Assembly: GCF_016411825.1 (NCBI RefSeq)
Contig: NZ_JAEKMH010000001.1
Coordinates: 248,001 to 312,000 of the forward strand
From: Devosia sediminis
GTDB taxonomy: Bacteria > Pseudomonadota > Alphaproteobacteria > Rhizobiales > Devosiaceae
Length of the DNA: 64,000 bases
Reading direction: 5' to 3'
Shown: positions 33,961 through 42,744 of the stretch, in pieces
Layout: the number at the start of each line of letters is the position of its first letter
How positions within the stretch are numbered: the first letter of the stretch is position 1
Notes under the pieces: generated by a model
What the model saw: the letters and a program-made list of their open reading frames with translations, nothing else
Databases searched by the model: none
What the model was told of the DNA's origin: nothing
Program-made: the position numbers and the translations under genes

Positions 33961-35178
33961 TCACTCGGCAGGCTGGGGCTGCAATCCAACCGGTCGACGC
34001 GCGTCGCCTGCCAGGGTGCGCTGGCCCAGAAGCACGGTCAGCAGGGCCAGGAAGGCGGCCGCCACGGAGACCCAGAAGCTGTTGAAGGGGCCAAAGCTGT
34101 CCACGACCCAGCCGGCGACGAAGGCGCCCAGCGCCATGCCGATGCCCATGCCCGTCATCACCCAGGTGACCCCCTCGGTCAGCATGGCTTCCGGCACACG
34201 CCGCTCGATGAGGCCGAAAGCCGTGATGAAGGTCGGGGAGATGGCGACGCCGCTGGCAAAAACCGCAAGGGCGAGCGCCGGTACAGTGGATACGAAGGGC
34301 AGGGGCAGGGCCGTCACGGCGAGAATAGCGACGGCAATGGCAAGCTGCCGCTGCAGGGGCAGGCGGATATTGAGCGCACCGACCACCAACCCGACGACAA
34401 AGGAGCCGACCGCATAAACGCCGATGACGAGACTGGCAGCGCCCGGTTCACCCAGCGCTTCCGTGATGGCGACGGCGCCGACCTCGGCGGTGGCGAAAAT
34501 TGCGCCGACAAAGATCAGTGCCAGAGCAACGATCTGCACCGGACGCTGGCGGATGGCAGAGCCGGCGCTGGTCCTGGCAGTGGCTTTCGGCACCGGTTCA
34601 GTTTGCCGCTGGGCGATGAAGGCGAGGCCGCCGATCAGCAGCGCAAGCGTACTTGCCAGCATGCCGGCTTCGGGAAAGACGGCAATGCTGAGGCCGACCG
34701 AAAGGGAGGCGCCAGTGATATAGACGAGTTCATCGGCAGCCGATTCAAAGGCGAAGGCGGTGTTGAGTTCGGGCCGATCGCGGAACAGGGCGCTCCACCG
34801 GGCCCGGATCATGGCCGGGTAGCTGGGCAGCACAGCCGCGGCCAAGGCGCTGGCATAGAGGGTCCAGATCGGCCAGTCCTGGTTGGCCGCCAGCATCAGA
34901 AGGCCGAAGGCAGCAGCGGCAATCAGCGTCGCCGGCAGCAGCACTGGCGTCTGGCCGACGCGATCGACGAGGCGGGAAATCTGCGGCGCCAATAGCGCGT
35001 TGGTCAGGGCGTAGGTCGCCGACACGGCGCCAGCGAGCCAGTATTCGCCATGGGACTGGGACAGCATGGCGACAATGCCGATGGGCGCCATTGCCATGGG
35101 CATGCGAGCCAGAAAGCCGGCGGCGGCAAAGCCCTTGGCGCCTCGCTCCGCAAAAATTCTTGCATAGGGGTTGGTCAT
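33961..35178 (-). CDS. MFS transporter
   Basis: A 405-residue membrane protein with about 12 hydrophobic segments. The loop between helices 2 and 3 reads SRLVDRVGQTPVLL, the usual MFS A-motif region, and the two six-helix halves are linked by a charged loop (AQRQTEPVPKATARTS). It looks like an efflux-type permease. The start at 35178 has GAGGA upstream; an open frame to 35268 would run across the operator palindromes. It is divergent from a TetR regulator, which probably controls it. Confidence 0.88.
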   Translation of the reverse strand: MTNPYARIFAERGAKGFAAAGFLARMPMAMAPIGIVAMLSQSHGEYWLAGAVSATYALTNALLAPQISRLVDRVGQTPVLLPATLIAAAAFGLLMLAANQDWPIWTLYASALAAAVLPSYPAMIRARWSALFRDRPELNTAFAFESAADELVYITGASLSVGLSIAVFPEAGMLASTLALLIGGLAFIAQRQTEPVPKATARTSAGSAIRQRPVQIVALALIFVGAIFATAEVGAVAITEALGEPGAASLVIGVYAVGSFVVGLVVGALNIRLPLQRQLAIAVAILAVTALPLPFVSTVPALALAVFASGVAISPTFITAFGLIERRVPEAMLTEGVTWVMTGMGIGMALGAFVAGWVVDSFGPFNSFWVSVAAAFLALLTVLLGQRTLAGDARRPVGLQPQPAE

Positions 35179-35219
35179 GTCAATGTCCTCGACATCTGAT
35201 GATGCGCCACCTACATTTG

Positions 35220-35234
35220 CATACGTGGCGTATG
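35220..35234. promoter_or_regulatory. TetR operator palindrome 1
   Basis: CATACG-TGG-CGTATG: perfect six-base arms with a three-base centre, between the MFS and TetR genes. Confidence 0.85.
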
Positions 35235-35249
35235 TGAAAGAGGTAATCA

Positions 35250-35264
35250 CATACGGTGCGTATG
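35250..35264. promoter_or_regulatory. TetR operator palindrome 2
   Basis: CATACG-GTG-CGTATG, same arms as the first, 30 bases further (centre to centre). Confidence 0.85.
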
Positions 35265-35272
35265 TCAATTAG

Positions 35273-35287
35273 CATACGTGACGTATG
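35273..35287. promoter_or_regulatory. TetR operator palindrome 3
   Basis: CATACG-TGA-CGTATG, 23 bases after the second. It overlaps a possible GTG start at 35278, which argues that the regulator starts at 35302. Confidence 0.85.
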
Positions 35288-35301
35288 TGAATGGAAATGC
35301 G

Positions 35302-35895
35302 ATGGTGTCGAGAACGCGTGGCGAGATGATCGCCGAAACCCGGGGCAAGTTGCTGGCTGCAGGCCGAAAAGCCTTCGCCGAAATCGGCTATGCAGAGGCG
35401 TCGATGGACGACTTTACCGCCAAGGCGGGCCTGACGCGCGGCGCCCTTTATCACCACTTCGGTGACAAGAAGGGCTTGTTCGAAGCCGTGGTGGCCCAGA
35501 TCGACAGCGAGATGACCGCCCGGCTGAAGCAACGCGCAGCCAAGGTTCCGACGCCTTGGGAAGGCTTTGTCGAGGAGGGTATCGGCTACATCGAAATGGC
35601 GCTGGAGCCGGAAATCCGGCGGGTGATTCTACGTGACGGGCCGGCCGTACTTGGCGATCCGGCGAGCTGGCCGACCGCCAATGGCTGCGTGACGGCGATG
35701 AAAGAGTCCCTGGAACGCCTCAAGTCCCTGGGCGTGGTTGACGATATCGATATCGAGGCGACGGCGCGGATGATCGTCGGCGCGTCCTGCTATGCCGCAA
35801 CCTGGATCGCCAATGCCGACGAACCGGCGGAAACCGCGAAACGCGCCACTGCCGGCTATCGCCGGTTGGTCGAAGGTCTTCTTTGCAAGGATTGA
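35302..35895 (+). CDS. TetR family transcriptional regulator
   Basis: A 197-residue regulator. The N-terminal helix-turn-helix is ASMDDFTAKAGLTRGALYHHFGDKKGLF, typical of TetR; the rest is the ligand-binding helical domain. ATG at 35302 is chosen because an in-frame GTG at 35278 lies inside the third operator. With three CATACG-N3-CGTATG palindromes between it and the divergent MFS gene, it most likely represses both itself and the transporter until an exported compound is bound. Confidence 0.9.
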   Translation: MVSRTRGEMIAETRGKLLAAGRKAFAEIGYAEASMDDFTAKAGLTRGALYHHFGDKKGLFEAVVAQIDSEMTARLKQRAAKVPTPWEGFVEEGIGYIEMALEPEIRRVILRDGPAVLGDPASWPTANGCVTAMKESLERLKSLGVVDDIDIEATARMIVGASCYAATWIANADEPAETAKRATAGYRRLVEGLLCKD

Positions 35896-35950
35896 ACTCC
35901 ATCTGTTGACGGCGGGGCGAGGGCCCCGGCCGAAGCCGGGGCCATGCCGG

Positions 35951-36130
35951 TCATGGGCTGCTGGTGGTGCGTCCCAGGAGCGCGTGCAGCGACGGCAGTG
36001 GGGCGCCATCCCGTTCGGTCGCCACTTTGCTTCTGGCTTCCACCTTGCGCTGCGGCAGGGGCTTGCCGTGGCGTGGGACCTGGTTGGTGTGCTTGACCGG
36101 TGCCGGACGCTGGAATTGATTTTTGGGCAT
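35951..36130 (-). CDS. Small basic proline-rich protein, 59 residues
   Basis: A 59-residue, strongly basic protein (MPKNQFQRPAPVKHTNQ...) rich in proline, lysine and arginine, ending LHALLGRTTSSP. AAAGGA lies just upstream of the ATG. It has no hydrophobic stretch and no recognised domain. It could bind nucleic acid by charge, but this is a guess. Convergent with the TetR gene. Confidence 0.45.
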   Translation of the reverse strand: MPKNQFQRPAPVKHTNQVPRHGKPLPQRKVEARSKVATERDGAPLPSLHALLGRTTSSP

Positions 36131-36474
36131 GATTGTCCTTTCCCGCCCGGCATGCTGTTGCGCGGGCTGGCGAATGCAAAACGGTGCGCGACAGTAGCCG
36201 CGCGATGATGCGGTTTTGGATTGGACGCCGGGGCTGGGGGGAAAGCCGGAGAGGCCGATGGGGCCGTTCAGTGCACCTGTCTGCCAAACTCGTCGAACCC
36301 TGCAGCCAGCACAACCCGGTCACACGCGTGGCGTGGAACAAGTGTGGGGCGAGCGTCCGGTGCGAGTTTTCAGATCATTTGGGTGCGAGACCTCCGAAAC
36401 AATGCGCGGATCATAGGCAATGAAAAAGGCCGGCGTCAACCGCCGGCCTTTCCATTTCGTTTGTTGCGCCGGAT
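36131..36474. other. Intergenic region, 344 bases
   Basis: Besides the terC terminator at 36423-36450 I see no gene, RNA or repeat. It should contain the promoter of the small basic protein on the minus strand. Confidence 0.5.
36423..36450 (-). terminator. Rho-independent terminator after terC-like gene
   Basis: Perfect eight-base stem GGCCGGCG/CGCCGGCC with a five-base loop at 36428-36448; read on the minus strand it ends in TTTTTCA. Confidence 0.85.
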
Positions 36475-37497
36475 TTACGGCTCGAGCTTGCCGGTCTCGG
36501 GATGGTCTTCGGCGCTGATATTGGGCTCGTTGCGGGTCTTCCACAGCGAGTAGCCGACGCCCGCAGCCAGGATGCCGATGGTCAAGCCCAGCGAGATGGC
36601 GGTGGGGACGTGATAGCCGAAGGGCACCAGACAGATCTTGATACCGATCAGCACCAGGATGATCGCCAGCGACACCTGCAGGTAGCGGAAACGGTTCATT
36701 GCCGCCGCCAGAGCGAAGTAGAGCGCACGCAGGCCCAGGATGGCGAAGATGTTCGACGTGTAGACGATGAACGTGTCCTGGGTGACCGCGAAGACGGCCG
36801 GAACCGAGTCGACGGCAAAGATCAGGTCGACGATTTCGACCATGATCAGGGCCACGGCGAGCGGCGTCAGCCACACGACCATCTGGCCGGTGGTCGGATG
36901 CGGCTGGCGCACCGTGAAGCGGCGGCCATGCAGCTCCTTGGTGATGCGGAAGCGCTTGTTGAGGAACTGGAAGATCTTGTTGTCTTCGAGGCTGGGCTCC
37001 TCGTCATCCGTATGGCGGAACATGCGGATGCCGGTGAAGATCAGGAAGGCGCCGAAGAAGACGAGGATCCAGTTGAACTGGTAGACCAGCGCCGCGCCGA
37101 CGCCGATCAGGATCGCGCGGAAGGCGATGACACCCAGAATGCCCCAGAACAGCACGCGGTGCTGGTAAAGGCGGGGAATGCCCAGGAAGCCGAATATGGT
37201 GGCTATGACGAACATGTTGTCCATGGCGAGGGACTGTTCGATCAGGTAGCCGGTGAAGAATTCGAGGCCTGACTGGGCGCCGCGGCTGAACCAGACCCAG
37301 GCGCCGAAGGCCATCGCAATACAGACATAGAAGCCGTAGAGCAGCAGGCTTTCCTTGGCTTCGATCTCGTGCTCATCCCGGTGGAGGATGCCGAGGTCGA
37401 AAACAAGCAAAGCGATCACGATCGTAATGAACGCGACCCAGAAATAGACGGGAGTACCGAGAAAATCGCCCGAAAGGGCGGCAAAAAGCGATTCCAT
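36475..37497 (-). CDS. TerC family integral membrane protein
   Basis: A 340-residue TerC/Alx-type membrane protein with about nine hydrophobic helices. Conserved acidic membrane motifs are seen in EQSLAMDNMFVIATIF and MVEIVDLIFAVDSVPAVFAVT. The family is linked to metal (Mn2+) export or tellurite resistance. The ATG at 37497 has GGAGAAGG upstream; an open frame to 37674 has no such site. I looked for a Mn2+ (yybP-ykoY) riboswitch upstream and did not find a convincing one. Confidence 0.88.
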   Translation of the reverse strand: MESLFAALSGDFLGTPVYFWVAFITIVIALLVFDLGILHRDEHEIEAKESLLLYGFYVCIAMAFGAWVWFSRGAQSGLEFFTGYLIEQSLAMDNMFVIATIFGFLGIPRLYQHRVLFWGILGVIAFRAILIGVGAALVYQFNWILVFFGAFLIFTGIRMFRHTDDEEPSLEDNKIFQFLNKRFRITKELHGRRFTVRQPHPTTGQMVVWLTPLAVALIMVEIVDLIFAVDSVPAVFAVTQDTFIVYTSNIFAILGLRALYFALAAAMNRFRYLQVSLAIILVLIGIKICLVPFGYHVPTAISLGLTIGILAAGVGYSLWKTRNEPNISAEDHPETGKLEP

Positions 37498-37701
37498 CGC
37501 CGGACCTTCTCCATGTGATAGGTGGAGTAACTCCGACATCGCCATGGAGAGTCCATGACCAGAGGGGCCCGGCGTTACCCGCCTTAAATGCGCGAAATCG
37601 GGAAAAAGTTCAAGCCCGGCAGCGTACCCTTCCGTTCGCCTCACCCGGCCTGGCAGCAAGCCGTTGCCGGACATCGGAATTTGCGGGTAGCATCGGGCAT
37701 A

Positions 37702-38184
37702 ATGCGAAACCTGTTCATTCTACTGATGCTTGGCGCCACCTCCCCAGTCCTCGCCTGCAACCCCGCTCTGGTTGAACGACTGGACGCCCCGGTGCGGGAC
37801 GATGCCGACACGGTGCTCGATGTTGCCGAAATTCAGTCGGTCGAAGGCGGCGAATGGAAGGTCTGGATGGGCGACGACGGGACGGCCGAAGAGATCGTCC
37901 GCATCGACTATGGCGAGATGGGGCGGCTCGAGACGCGCATGGTGCTCGACGGAGCGGCCGCCTATGGGGTGACGCAGACGCGGTATCACTACGCCGCGCC
38001 CATCTATGCCGAAGGCGCCGCGACCGTGCGGATCGAAACCGATATCTACGTTTTCTGCGACGCGGCGCTTGAGCTGCCGCCCGAGGATTTTGGCCTCAAC
38101 GAGGACTATGCGGCGGCGGCGAAGTCGGCGGTTGCTGCCTTCGATGCGGCGGAAATCGCAGCCTATCTGCCGCCCGGCCTTTAG
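37702..38184 (+). CDS. Secreted hypothetical protein, 160 residues
   Basis: A 160-residue protein with an N-terminal signal sequence (LFILLMLGATSPVLAC). A lipobox is possible at VLAC but has leucine at -2, so plain signal peptidase cleavage is also possible. The rest is acidic with no recognised domain. The ATG at 37702 places the signal at the N-terminus; the frame opens earlier, at 37588. Its stop overlaps that of the convergent gene (TTAG). Confidence 0.6.
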   Translation: MRNLFILLMLGATSPVLACNPALVERLDAPVRDDADTVLDVAEIQSVEGGEWKVWMGDDGTAEEIVRIDYGEMGRLETRMVLDGAAAYGVTQTRYHYAAPIYAEGAATVRIETDIYVFCDAALELPPEDFGLNEDYAAAAKSAVAAFDAAEIAAYLPPGL

Positions 38185-38525
38185 CGCGGATTGCAGAGCA
38201 TGACGATGGCGTCAGCGGTCTCGAGCTGCAGGGCGGTGCCATAATTGACATCGTCGATGAGGCGGGCAGCCTGGATCGAAAGATTGGCGCGCAGGTTGCC
38301 GTCATTGAAGCCGACGCCATCCTGGTACGGGGTCACCGTGCCGGTGCCGGAGGCCGTGTCGCCCATGGTGCGTGAGGCCCAGCCATAGACATTGCCATAA
38401 AGGGTCAGAATGCCGACCCGGTTGGTGCTGGCGTCGCGGCAGCTCCAGTTGCCCTGATAGGCCTGGGCGAAAGCCGGCGTGGCGGACAGGGCGGTGAGGG
38501 CGAGGCAAAGGGCGAATCGGCGCAT
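38181..38525 (-). CDS. Secreted hypothetical protein, 114 residues
   Basis: A 114-residue protein with a clear Sec signal (MRRFALCLALTALSATPAFAQ). The mature part begins YQGNWSCRDAST and ends in MLCNPR; two cysteines could form a disulfide. No family recognised. It converges with the previous gene by a four-base overlap of stops. Confidence 0.65.
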   Translation of the reverse strand: MRRFALCLALTALSATPAFAQAYQGNWSCRDASTNRVGILTLYGNVYGWASRTMGDTASGTGTVTPYQDGVGFNDGNLRANLSIQAARLIDDVNYGTALQLETADAIVMLCNPR

Positions 38526-38556
38526 GGCAAGAGAGTGCCGACGCGCCGGGGCCGTT

Positions 38557-39114
38557 TCAAGAGCCGCGGCGGATCAGCTTTCCGAGAACAGGCACTCTGG
38601 TGAGTGCGAGCAACACTTTGAGCTTCAGCGGCATCCGATAGTCGCGCAGCTTGGAAAAGCCCACCAGCTCGGCGCGGTAGACCAGTTCACCGTGCTGGTT
38701 GACCGCCTCGAGGTGGTTGAACAGCAGACCCCAGCCGGGAATGGAATTGGATACACGCTTGCCGGTGACGACGAGCGTGTAGGAGACCGTGTCGCCGGGG
38801 CGCACCGGCGCCTTGAAATCCATGGAATTGACGCCGGGGGAGGGGCCCGAAACGCCGGGCTCCTTGCCTTCGCCGCGCAGGCGCTCCTCCTCGGCAAAGA
38901 GCGTGTCCACCATCTTGCGATGGCCGATGCTGACCGTGTGCCAACCCGAGGCGATGAGCCCGCCGAAATGGCTCTGTTTGGCCAGTTCGGGATCGGTGTG
39001 AAAATATTGCGGATCGTAGAGGCTGGCGAAGCGGATGATCTCCTCGGCCTCGAAGGTGTGCGAGCCGAGCGGAAAGGCTTCGTCCAGGGTGATGTCCTCG
39101 AACCAGCGGGTCAT
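38557..39114 (-). CDS. MaoC family dehydratase (2)
   Basis: A 185-residue hot-dog-fold protein: FASLYDPQYFHTDPELAK, followed by FGGLIASGWHTVSI, the hydratase-2 motif region with the catalytic Asp/His. MaoC proteins hydrate or dehydrate acyl-CoA enoyl bonds. The start overlaps the stop of the upstream MaoC gene (ATGA), so the two are coupled and may form a heterodimer. Confidence 0.85.
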   Translation of the reverse strand: MTRWFEDITLDEAFPLGSHTFEAEEIIRFASLYDPQYFHTDPELAKQSHFGGLIASGWHTVSIGHRKMVDTLFAEEERLRGEGKEPGVSGPSPGVNSMDFKAPVRPGDTVSYTLVVTGKRVSNSIPGWGLLFNHLEAVNQHGELVYRAELVGFSKLRDYRMPLKLKVLLALTRVPVLGKLIRRGS

Positions 39115-39590
39115 GCGGAGGCCTCCGGATGACGGCATTCCACCAGGTTTGCTAGCCGCATGGTCATCACCGGCTTCTGCTTCTGGTTGCGGATGTCGAA
39201 ATCGAGCGTGACGATGCCCCATTGCGGATGGCTGCCGGAGCGGCGGAGGTCGGCAATGGTGACGGTGCCGCCGATCGTGTCGCCGACCATGACCGGCGCT
39301 TTCCACTTGAGGTCCCTGAAGCCGAGCCCGCCCGCCGAGGCCACCCTGGAAAGGAAGCTGTCCACCAGCATCTTCAGGCTCAACCCGCCCGTCTGCCAGC
39401 CGCTGGAGGCAAGGCCGCCCAGCAGGCTCGCCTTGGCGGCAGCCTCGTCGAGGTGAAACGGAAAGGGGTCGAACTCACGGGCAAAGGTGATGATCATCTC
39501 CTTCGATACCGTGGTCCGACCCAGGTGGATGACTTCGCCGATGGCGAGATCCTCGAAATGACGCCGATCTTGAGTGACAGGATTGGTCAT
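39111..39590 (-). CDS. MaoC family dehydratase (1)
   Basis: A 159-residue MaoC-type protein with TFAREFDPFPFHLDEAAAK and LGGLASSGWQTGGLS, and a core WKAPVMVGDTIGGTVTI. It is the first gene of a two-gene minus-strand operon with the second MaoC gene, overlapped by four bases. Paired MaoC genes often make one enzyme with complementary subunits; this is inference. Confidence 0.87.
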   Translation of the reverse strand: MTNPVTQDRRHFEDLAIGEVIHLGRTTVSKEMIITFAREFDPFPFHLDEAAAKASLLGGLASSGWQTGGLSLKMLVDSFLSRVASAGGLGFRDLKWKAPVMVGDTIGGTVTIADLRRSGSHPQWGIVTLDFDIRNQKQKPVMTMRLANLVECRHPEASA

Positions 39591-39659
39591 TTACTTGCCC
39601 TATACGTCAACCGGTGTTTTGCCACGATATTGCTTCTGGAGCAAGCACGGGGGCAAGTC

Positions 39660-39730
39660 GCTTCACCCCACCCTCATTCCCGCCCCATCAAAGGGAGGGG
39701 ACGTGGGCGGGGAGGGATAAAAGGGTGGGG
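39660..39730. repeat. Extragenic palindrome, ccctcccc type
   Basis: Contains cttcaccccaccctcattcccgcccc and gggcggggagggataaaagggtgggg, imperfect inverted arms of the same family as at 8454. It sits between the divergent MaoC and ychF genes. Confidence 0.55.
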
Positions 39731-39875
39731 GGCCAGCCGCCACTCAAGCGTAGCTTTCGTGGCCTCCTTCCCTTCAATCGCGCCACCGGCGCGATTGACC
39801 CTTCGGGACGGCTCGGAGATTGACATCTCCCCCAATCCGACCCAATTGGAGCCCAACAGTTTCCCGGAGATACCC

Positions 39876-40973
39876 ATGGGCTTCAAGATGGGCATTGTCG
39901 GCCTGCCGAATGTCGGCAAGTCGACGCTTTTCAATGCGCTGACCCGCACCGCCGCCGCGCAGGCGGCGAACTTTCCCTTCTGCACCATCGAGCCCAATGT
40001 GGGCGAGGTGTCGGTGCCCGATGCGCGGCTGGAAAAGCTGGCCGCGATCGGCAAGTCCGCCCAGATCCTGCCGGCGCGCATGAGCTTCGTGGATATTGCG
40101 GGCCTCGTGAAGGGCGCCTCGCAGGGTGAAGGTCTGGGCAACCAGTTCCTCGCCAATATCCGCGAGACCGACGCCATCGCCTATGTGCTGCGCTGCTTCG
40201 AAGATCCCAACGTCATCCACGTCTCCAACCGCGTGGATCCCCTGGCCGATGCCGAAGTGGTCGAGACCGAGCTGATGCTGGCCGACCTCGAAAGCCTCGA
40301 AAAGCGCCGTGCCGGCGTCGAGAAGAAGGCCAAGGGCAATGACAAGGACGCCAAGCTCACGCTCGAGCTGATCGACCGCGCGCTGGTGCTGCTGCGCGAC
40401 GGCAAGTCCGCCCGCTTCGTCAAGCGCGATCCGGAAGAAGAAAAAGCCTTCAACGAGCTGCAACTGCTGACCAGCAAGCCCGTGCTGTATGTCTGCAATG
40501 TCGACGAAGGCTCGGCTGCCACCGGCAACGCCCTGTCGGACAAGGTCGCCGACTATGCCAAGGCCCACGATGCCGGCATGGTCATCATCTCGGCCGAGAT
40601 CGAAAGCCAGTTGGCACAGCTCTCGGACGAGGAGCAGGCCGAGTATCTGAGCTCGCTCGGCCTCGACCAGCCCGGCCTCAACCGGCTGATCCGCGCCGCC
40701 TATGACCTGCTGCACCTCCAGACCTACTTCACCGTGGGTCCCAAGGAAACCCGCGCCTGGACCATCCATCGCGGCGACCGGGCCCCGCAGGCCGCCGGCG
40801 TCATCCATACCGATTTCGAGCGTGGCTTCATCCGCGCCCAGACCATCGGCTACGACGATTTCGTCACCCTGGGTGGCGAAGTCGCGGCCAAGGAAGCGGG
40901 CAAGGCGCGCGACGAAGGCAAGGACTATGTCGTCAAGGACGGCGACGTCATGCTGTTCAAGTTCAACGTTTAG
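39876..40973 (+). CDS. ychF: Redox-regulated ATPase YchF (Obg-family P-loop protein)
   Basis: A 365-residue P-loop protein of the YchF family, which unusually binds ATP. G1 loop GLPNVGKST near residue 8; G3 [10 protein letters not shown]; and the NxxD-like region VCNVDEGS. The C-terminal TGS domain is seen in [15 protein letters not shown] and ends [21 protein letters not shown] precedes the ATG at 39876. The last ~60 bases recur as a decayed copy at 42746-42806. Confidence 0.96.
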   Translation: MGFKMGIVGLPNVGKSTLFNALTRTAAAQAANFPFCTIEPNVGEVSVPDARLEKLAAIGKSAQILPARMSFVDIAGLVKGASQGEGLGNQFLANIRETDAIAYVLRCFEDPNVIHVSNRVDPLADAEVVETELMLADLESLEKRRAGVEKKAKGNDKDAKLTLELIDRALVLLRDGKSARFVKRDPEEEKAFNELQLLTSKPVLYVCNVDEGSAATGNALSDKVADYAKAHDAGMVIISAEIESQLAQLSDEEQAEYLSSLGLDQPGLNRLIRAAYDLLHLQTYFTVGPKETRAWTIHRGDRAPQAAGVIHTDFERGFIRAQTIGYDDFVTLGGEVAAKEAGKARDEGKDYVVKDGDVMLFKFNV

Positions 40974-40999
40974 TCCCAGGCTTCCGCCAGGATATCAGA

Positions 41000-41030
41000 G
41001 AGCCGGTGCCTCCTCGGGCGCCGGCTCTTG
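41000..41030 (+). terminator. Terminator after ychF
   Basis: An 11-pair stem (GAGCCGGTGCC / GGCGCCGGCTC with one G-T pair) with a six-base loop, followed by TTGCATT. It may serve both ychF and the convergent dioxygenase gene. Confidence 0.7.
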
Positions 41031-41039
41031 CATTCCCGG

Positions 41040-41858
41040 TCAGTGCGGCCCGGCCGGCAACTCCTGGACCGTGCCGCAGGGACCGCCATCCATGTTGACC
41101 GCGATGTCCTGCTTCTCGCCGGCGAAACTGATCGCCTCGTACCAGTGGCTCATCTCCACCGTGCTGGCAGGCACGTAGTGGAAGATCAGCGAGCGGCGGA
41201 AACGGTCGGCGCTGGTATTGGGCGTCGAGCCGTGGATGACGCTGCCGTTGAAGAACAGGACGTCTCCCGCCTTGAGTTCCATCATCTGCGGTTCGAGGCC
41301 CGGCGGCGGTTCGACATGTTCGCTGGTGAAGAACAGCGCCGGGTCCGATGGCTCCGGGCAGGCAATGTCGAGACCTGACGTCTGGGGCACGCACATCATG
41401 CCGCCATTGCCGGCATCGGCATCGTCCACGGCAATCCAGGCGGCCATGCAGGTGCCCGGCTTCACGCGGAGATAGAAATTGTCCTGGTGCAGGTCCTGCC
41501 CGCGGGCGCCCGGCGGCTTGAAATAGAACATGGACTGGCAGGCATAGGGCTCTTCGCCCAGCAGGTCGGCAAGCACGGGTTCGAGCCGCGCGTCCAGCAT
41601 GTATTGCCGCGACAGCCGGCCGACCGCCTTATCCTCGTGCTTGTGCGGGTGCATCATGCGCGGATAGCGCGCCAGCGGGTCATTGCCCGTGGGGCTGCCG
41701 CTGCGGATGTCGGACAGGCCGGGCACCGGGCCATTGCTGGCCTCGGCCATGAAGGCCTCGCGAATGGTTTCGATTTCAGCGGGCGATACGAGGCCCCGGA
41801 TGGCGATGAAGCCATCGCGTTCAAATTGGCGCCGCTGCTCATTAGACAATGTGGTCAT
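41040..41858 (-). CDS. Phytanoyl-CoA dioxygenase family protein
   Basis: A 272-residue Fe(II)/2-oxoglutarate oxygenase of the PhyH family. Metal-binding HxD is HQDNFYLRV, the distal His is in SVIHGSTPN, and an Arg for 2-oxoglutarate follows in ADRFRRSLIFHY. Members hydroxylate various small molecules; the substrate is not evident. It is divergent from an AraC-type regulator, which probably controls it. Confidence 0.88.
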   Translation of the reverse strand: MTTLSNEQRRQFERDGFIAIRGLVSPAEIETIREAFMAEASNGPVPGLSDIRSGSPTGNDPLARYPRMMHPHKHEDKAVGRLSRQYMLDARLEPVLADLLGEEPYACQSMFYFKPPGARGQDLHQDNFYLRVKPGTCMAAWIAVDDADAGNGGMMCVPQTSGLDIACPEPSDPALFFTSEHVEPPPGLEPQMMELKAGDVLFFNGSVIHGSTPNTSADRFRRSLIFHYVPASTVEMSHWYEAISFAGEKQDIAVNMDGGPCGTVQELPAGPH

Positions 41859-41906
41859 GGTGCTCCTCCTGGACGATGAGGCTAGCGGCGGAGCTGGCCC
41901 GGCACC

Positions 41907-42743
41907 ATGGATTGGCCTGCCAATCGCATGTACTATCCGGCTATGCGCGATCCTGTCGAAACGCCCTACTCATCCACGGCGCCCTTGCTCACCGGACACT
42001 TCCGCGAGGCCCAGGGCTATCGGGCCTATCGTCCGAACGGTGTGGACGACTGGCTGCTGGTTCTGACGCTGTCCGGCGGCGGCCGCTTCGGCCATGAAGG
42101 CGGCGAGGTGACGACTGTGGCCGGGGTCTGGATGCTGTTGCCACCGGGCACGGCCCATGATTATCGGGTGGCAGACGGCGCTCCAGGCTGGGAGCTGCTC
42201 TGGGCGCACTTCCAGCCACGCGCCGATTGGCATGCACTTCTCGACTGGCCCATTCTGGGCGGAGCGCTGCGCGGCATGACGGGCAATGCGGATCTGTCCG
42301 ACCAGTTCTTGCGGGTCCACCAGCACCTCATCAGCGGACGGCGACGGGCCGAGGCCCTGGCGATGAATGCCATGGAGACGCTGTTTCTGGCCTGTGACGA
42401 GCATCTGGCATCGGTCGCGGACACTATCGACCGGCGCGTCGAGCGTGCCATGCGGTTTGTGGAGACACACCTGGCCGAGCCGCTGAGCGTCGCCACGATC
42501 GCGGCGGAAGCCGGCCTTTCGCCGTCGCGCCTTGCGCATCTCTTCCGCGACGTCACCGGGCAAAGCCTGCAGGCCTTTGTGGAACAGCGGCGGATGGTCC
42601 GCGCGGCCGATCTCCTGCGCCGCACCAGTTTTCCGGTCAAGCGGGTTGCTGCCGAGGTCGGCTTTGAAAGCCCGTTCTACTTCTCGCGGCGGTTTGCCCG
42701 CTGGTCCGGCAAGAGCCCGGTGGCGTTCAGGCAAGGGGGCTAG
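41907..42743 (+). CDS. AraC family transcriptional regulator
   Basis: A 278-residue regulator: a cupin-like N-terminal sensor (LLPPGTAHDY), then two helix-turn-helix motifs (LSVATIAAEAGLSPSRLAHLF and VKRVAAEVGFESPFYFSRRF). Start is uncertain: ATGs at 41907, 41928 and 41943 are possible. It is divergent from the PhyH-type oxygenase and is likely its activator in response to a small molecule. The whole oxygenase-regulator block is bracketed by ychF 3'-end sequence. Confidence 0.87.
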   Translation: MDWPANRMYYPAMRDPVETPYSSTAPLLTGHFREAQGYRAYRPNGVDDWLLVLTLSGGGRFGHEGGEVTTVAGVWMLLPPGTAHDYRVADGAPGWELLWAHFQPRADWHALLDWPILGGALRGMTGNADLSDQFLRVHQHLISGRRRAEALAMNAMETLFLACDEHLASVADTIDRRVERAMRFVETHLAEPLSVATIAAEAGLSPSRLAHLFRDVTGQSLQAFVEQRRMVRAADLLRRTSFPVKRVAAEVGFESPFYFSRRFARWSGKSPVAFRQGG

Positions 42744-42744
42744 T

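Noticed and set aside
37498-37600. yybP-ykoY (Mn2+) riboswitch upstream of terC
   Set aside because: A short GGAGT/ACTCC hairpin is present but the conserved core of the riboswitch could not be matched.
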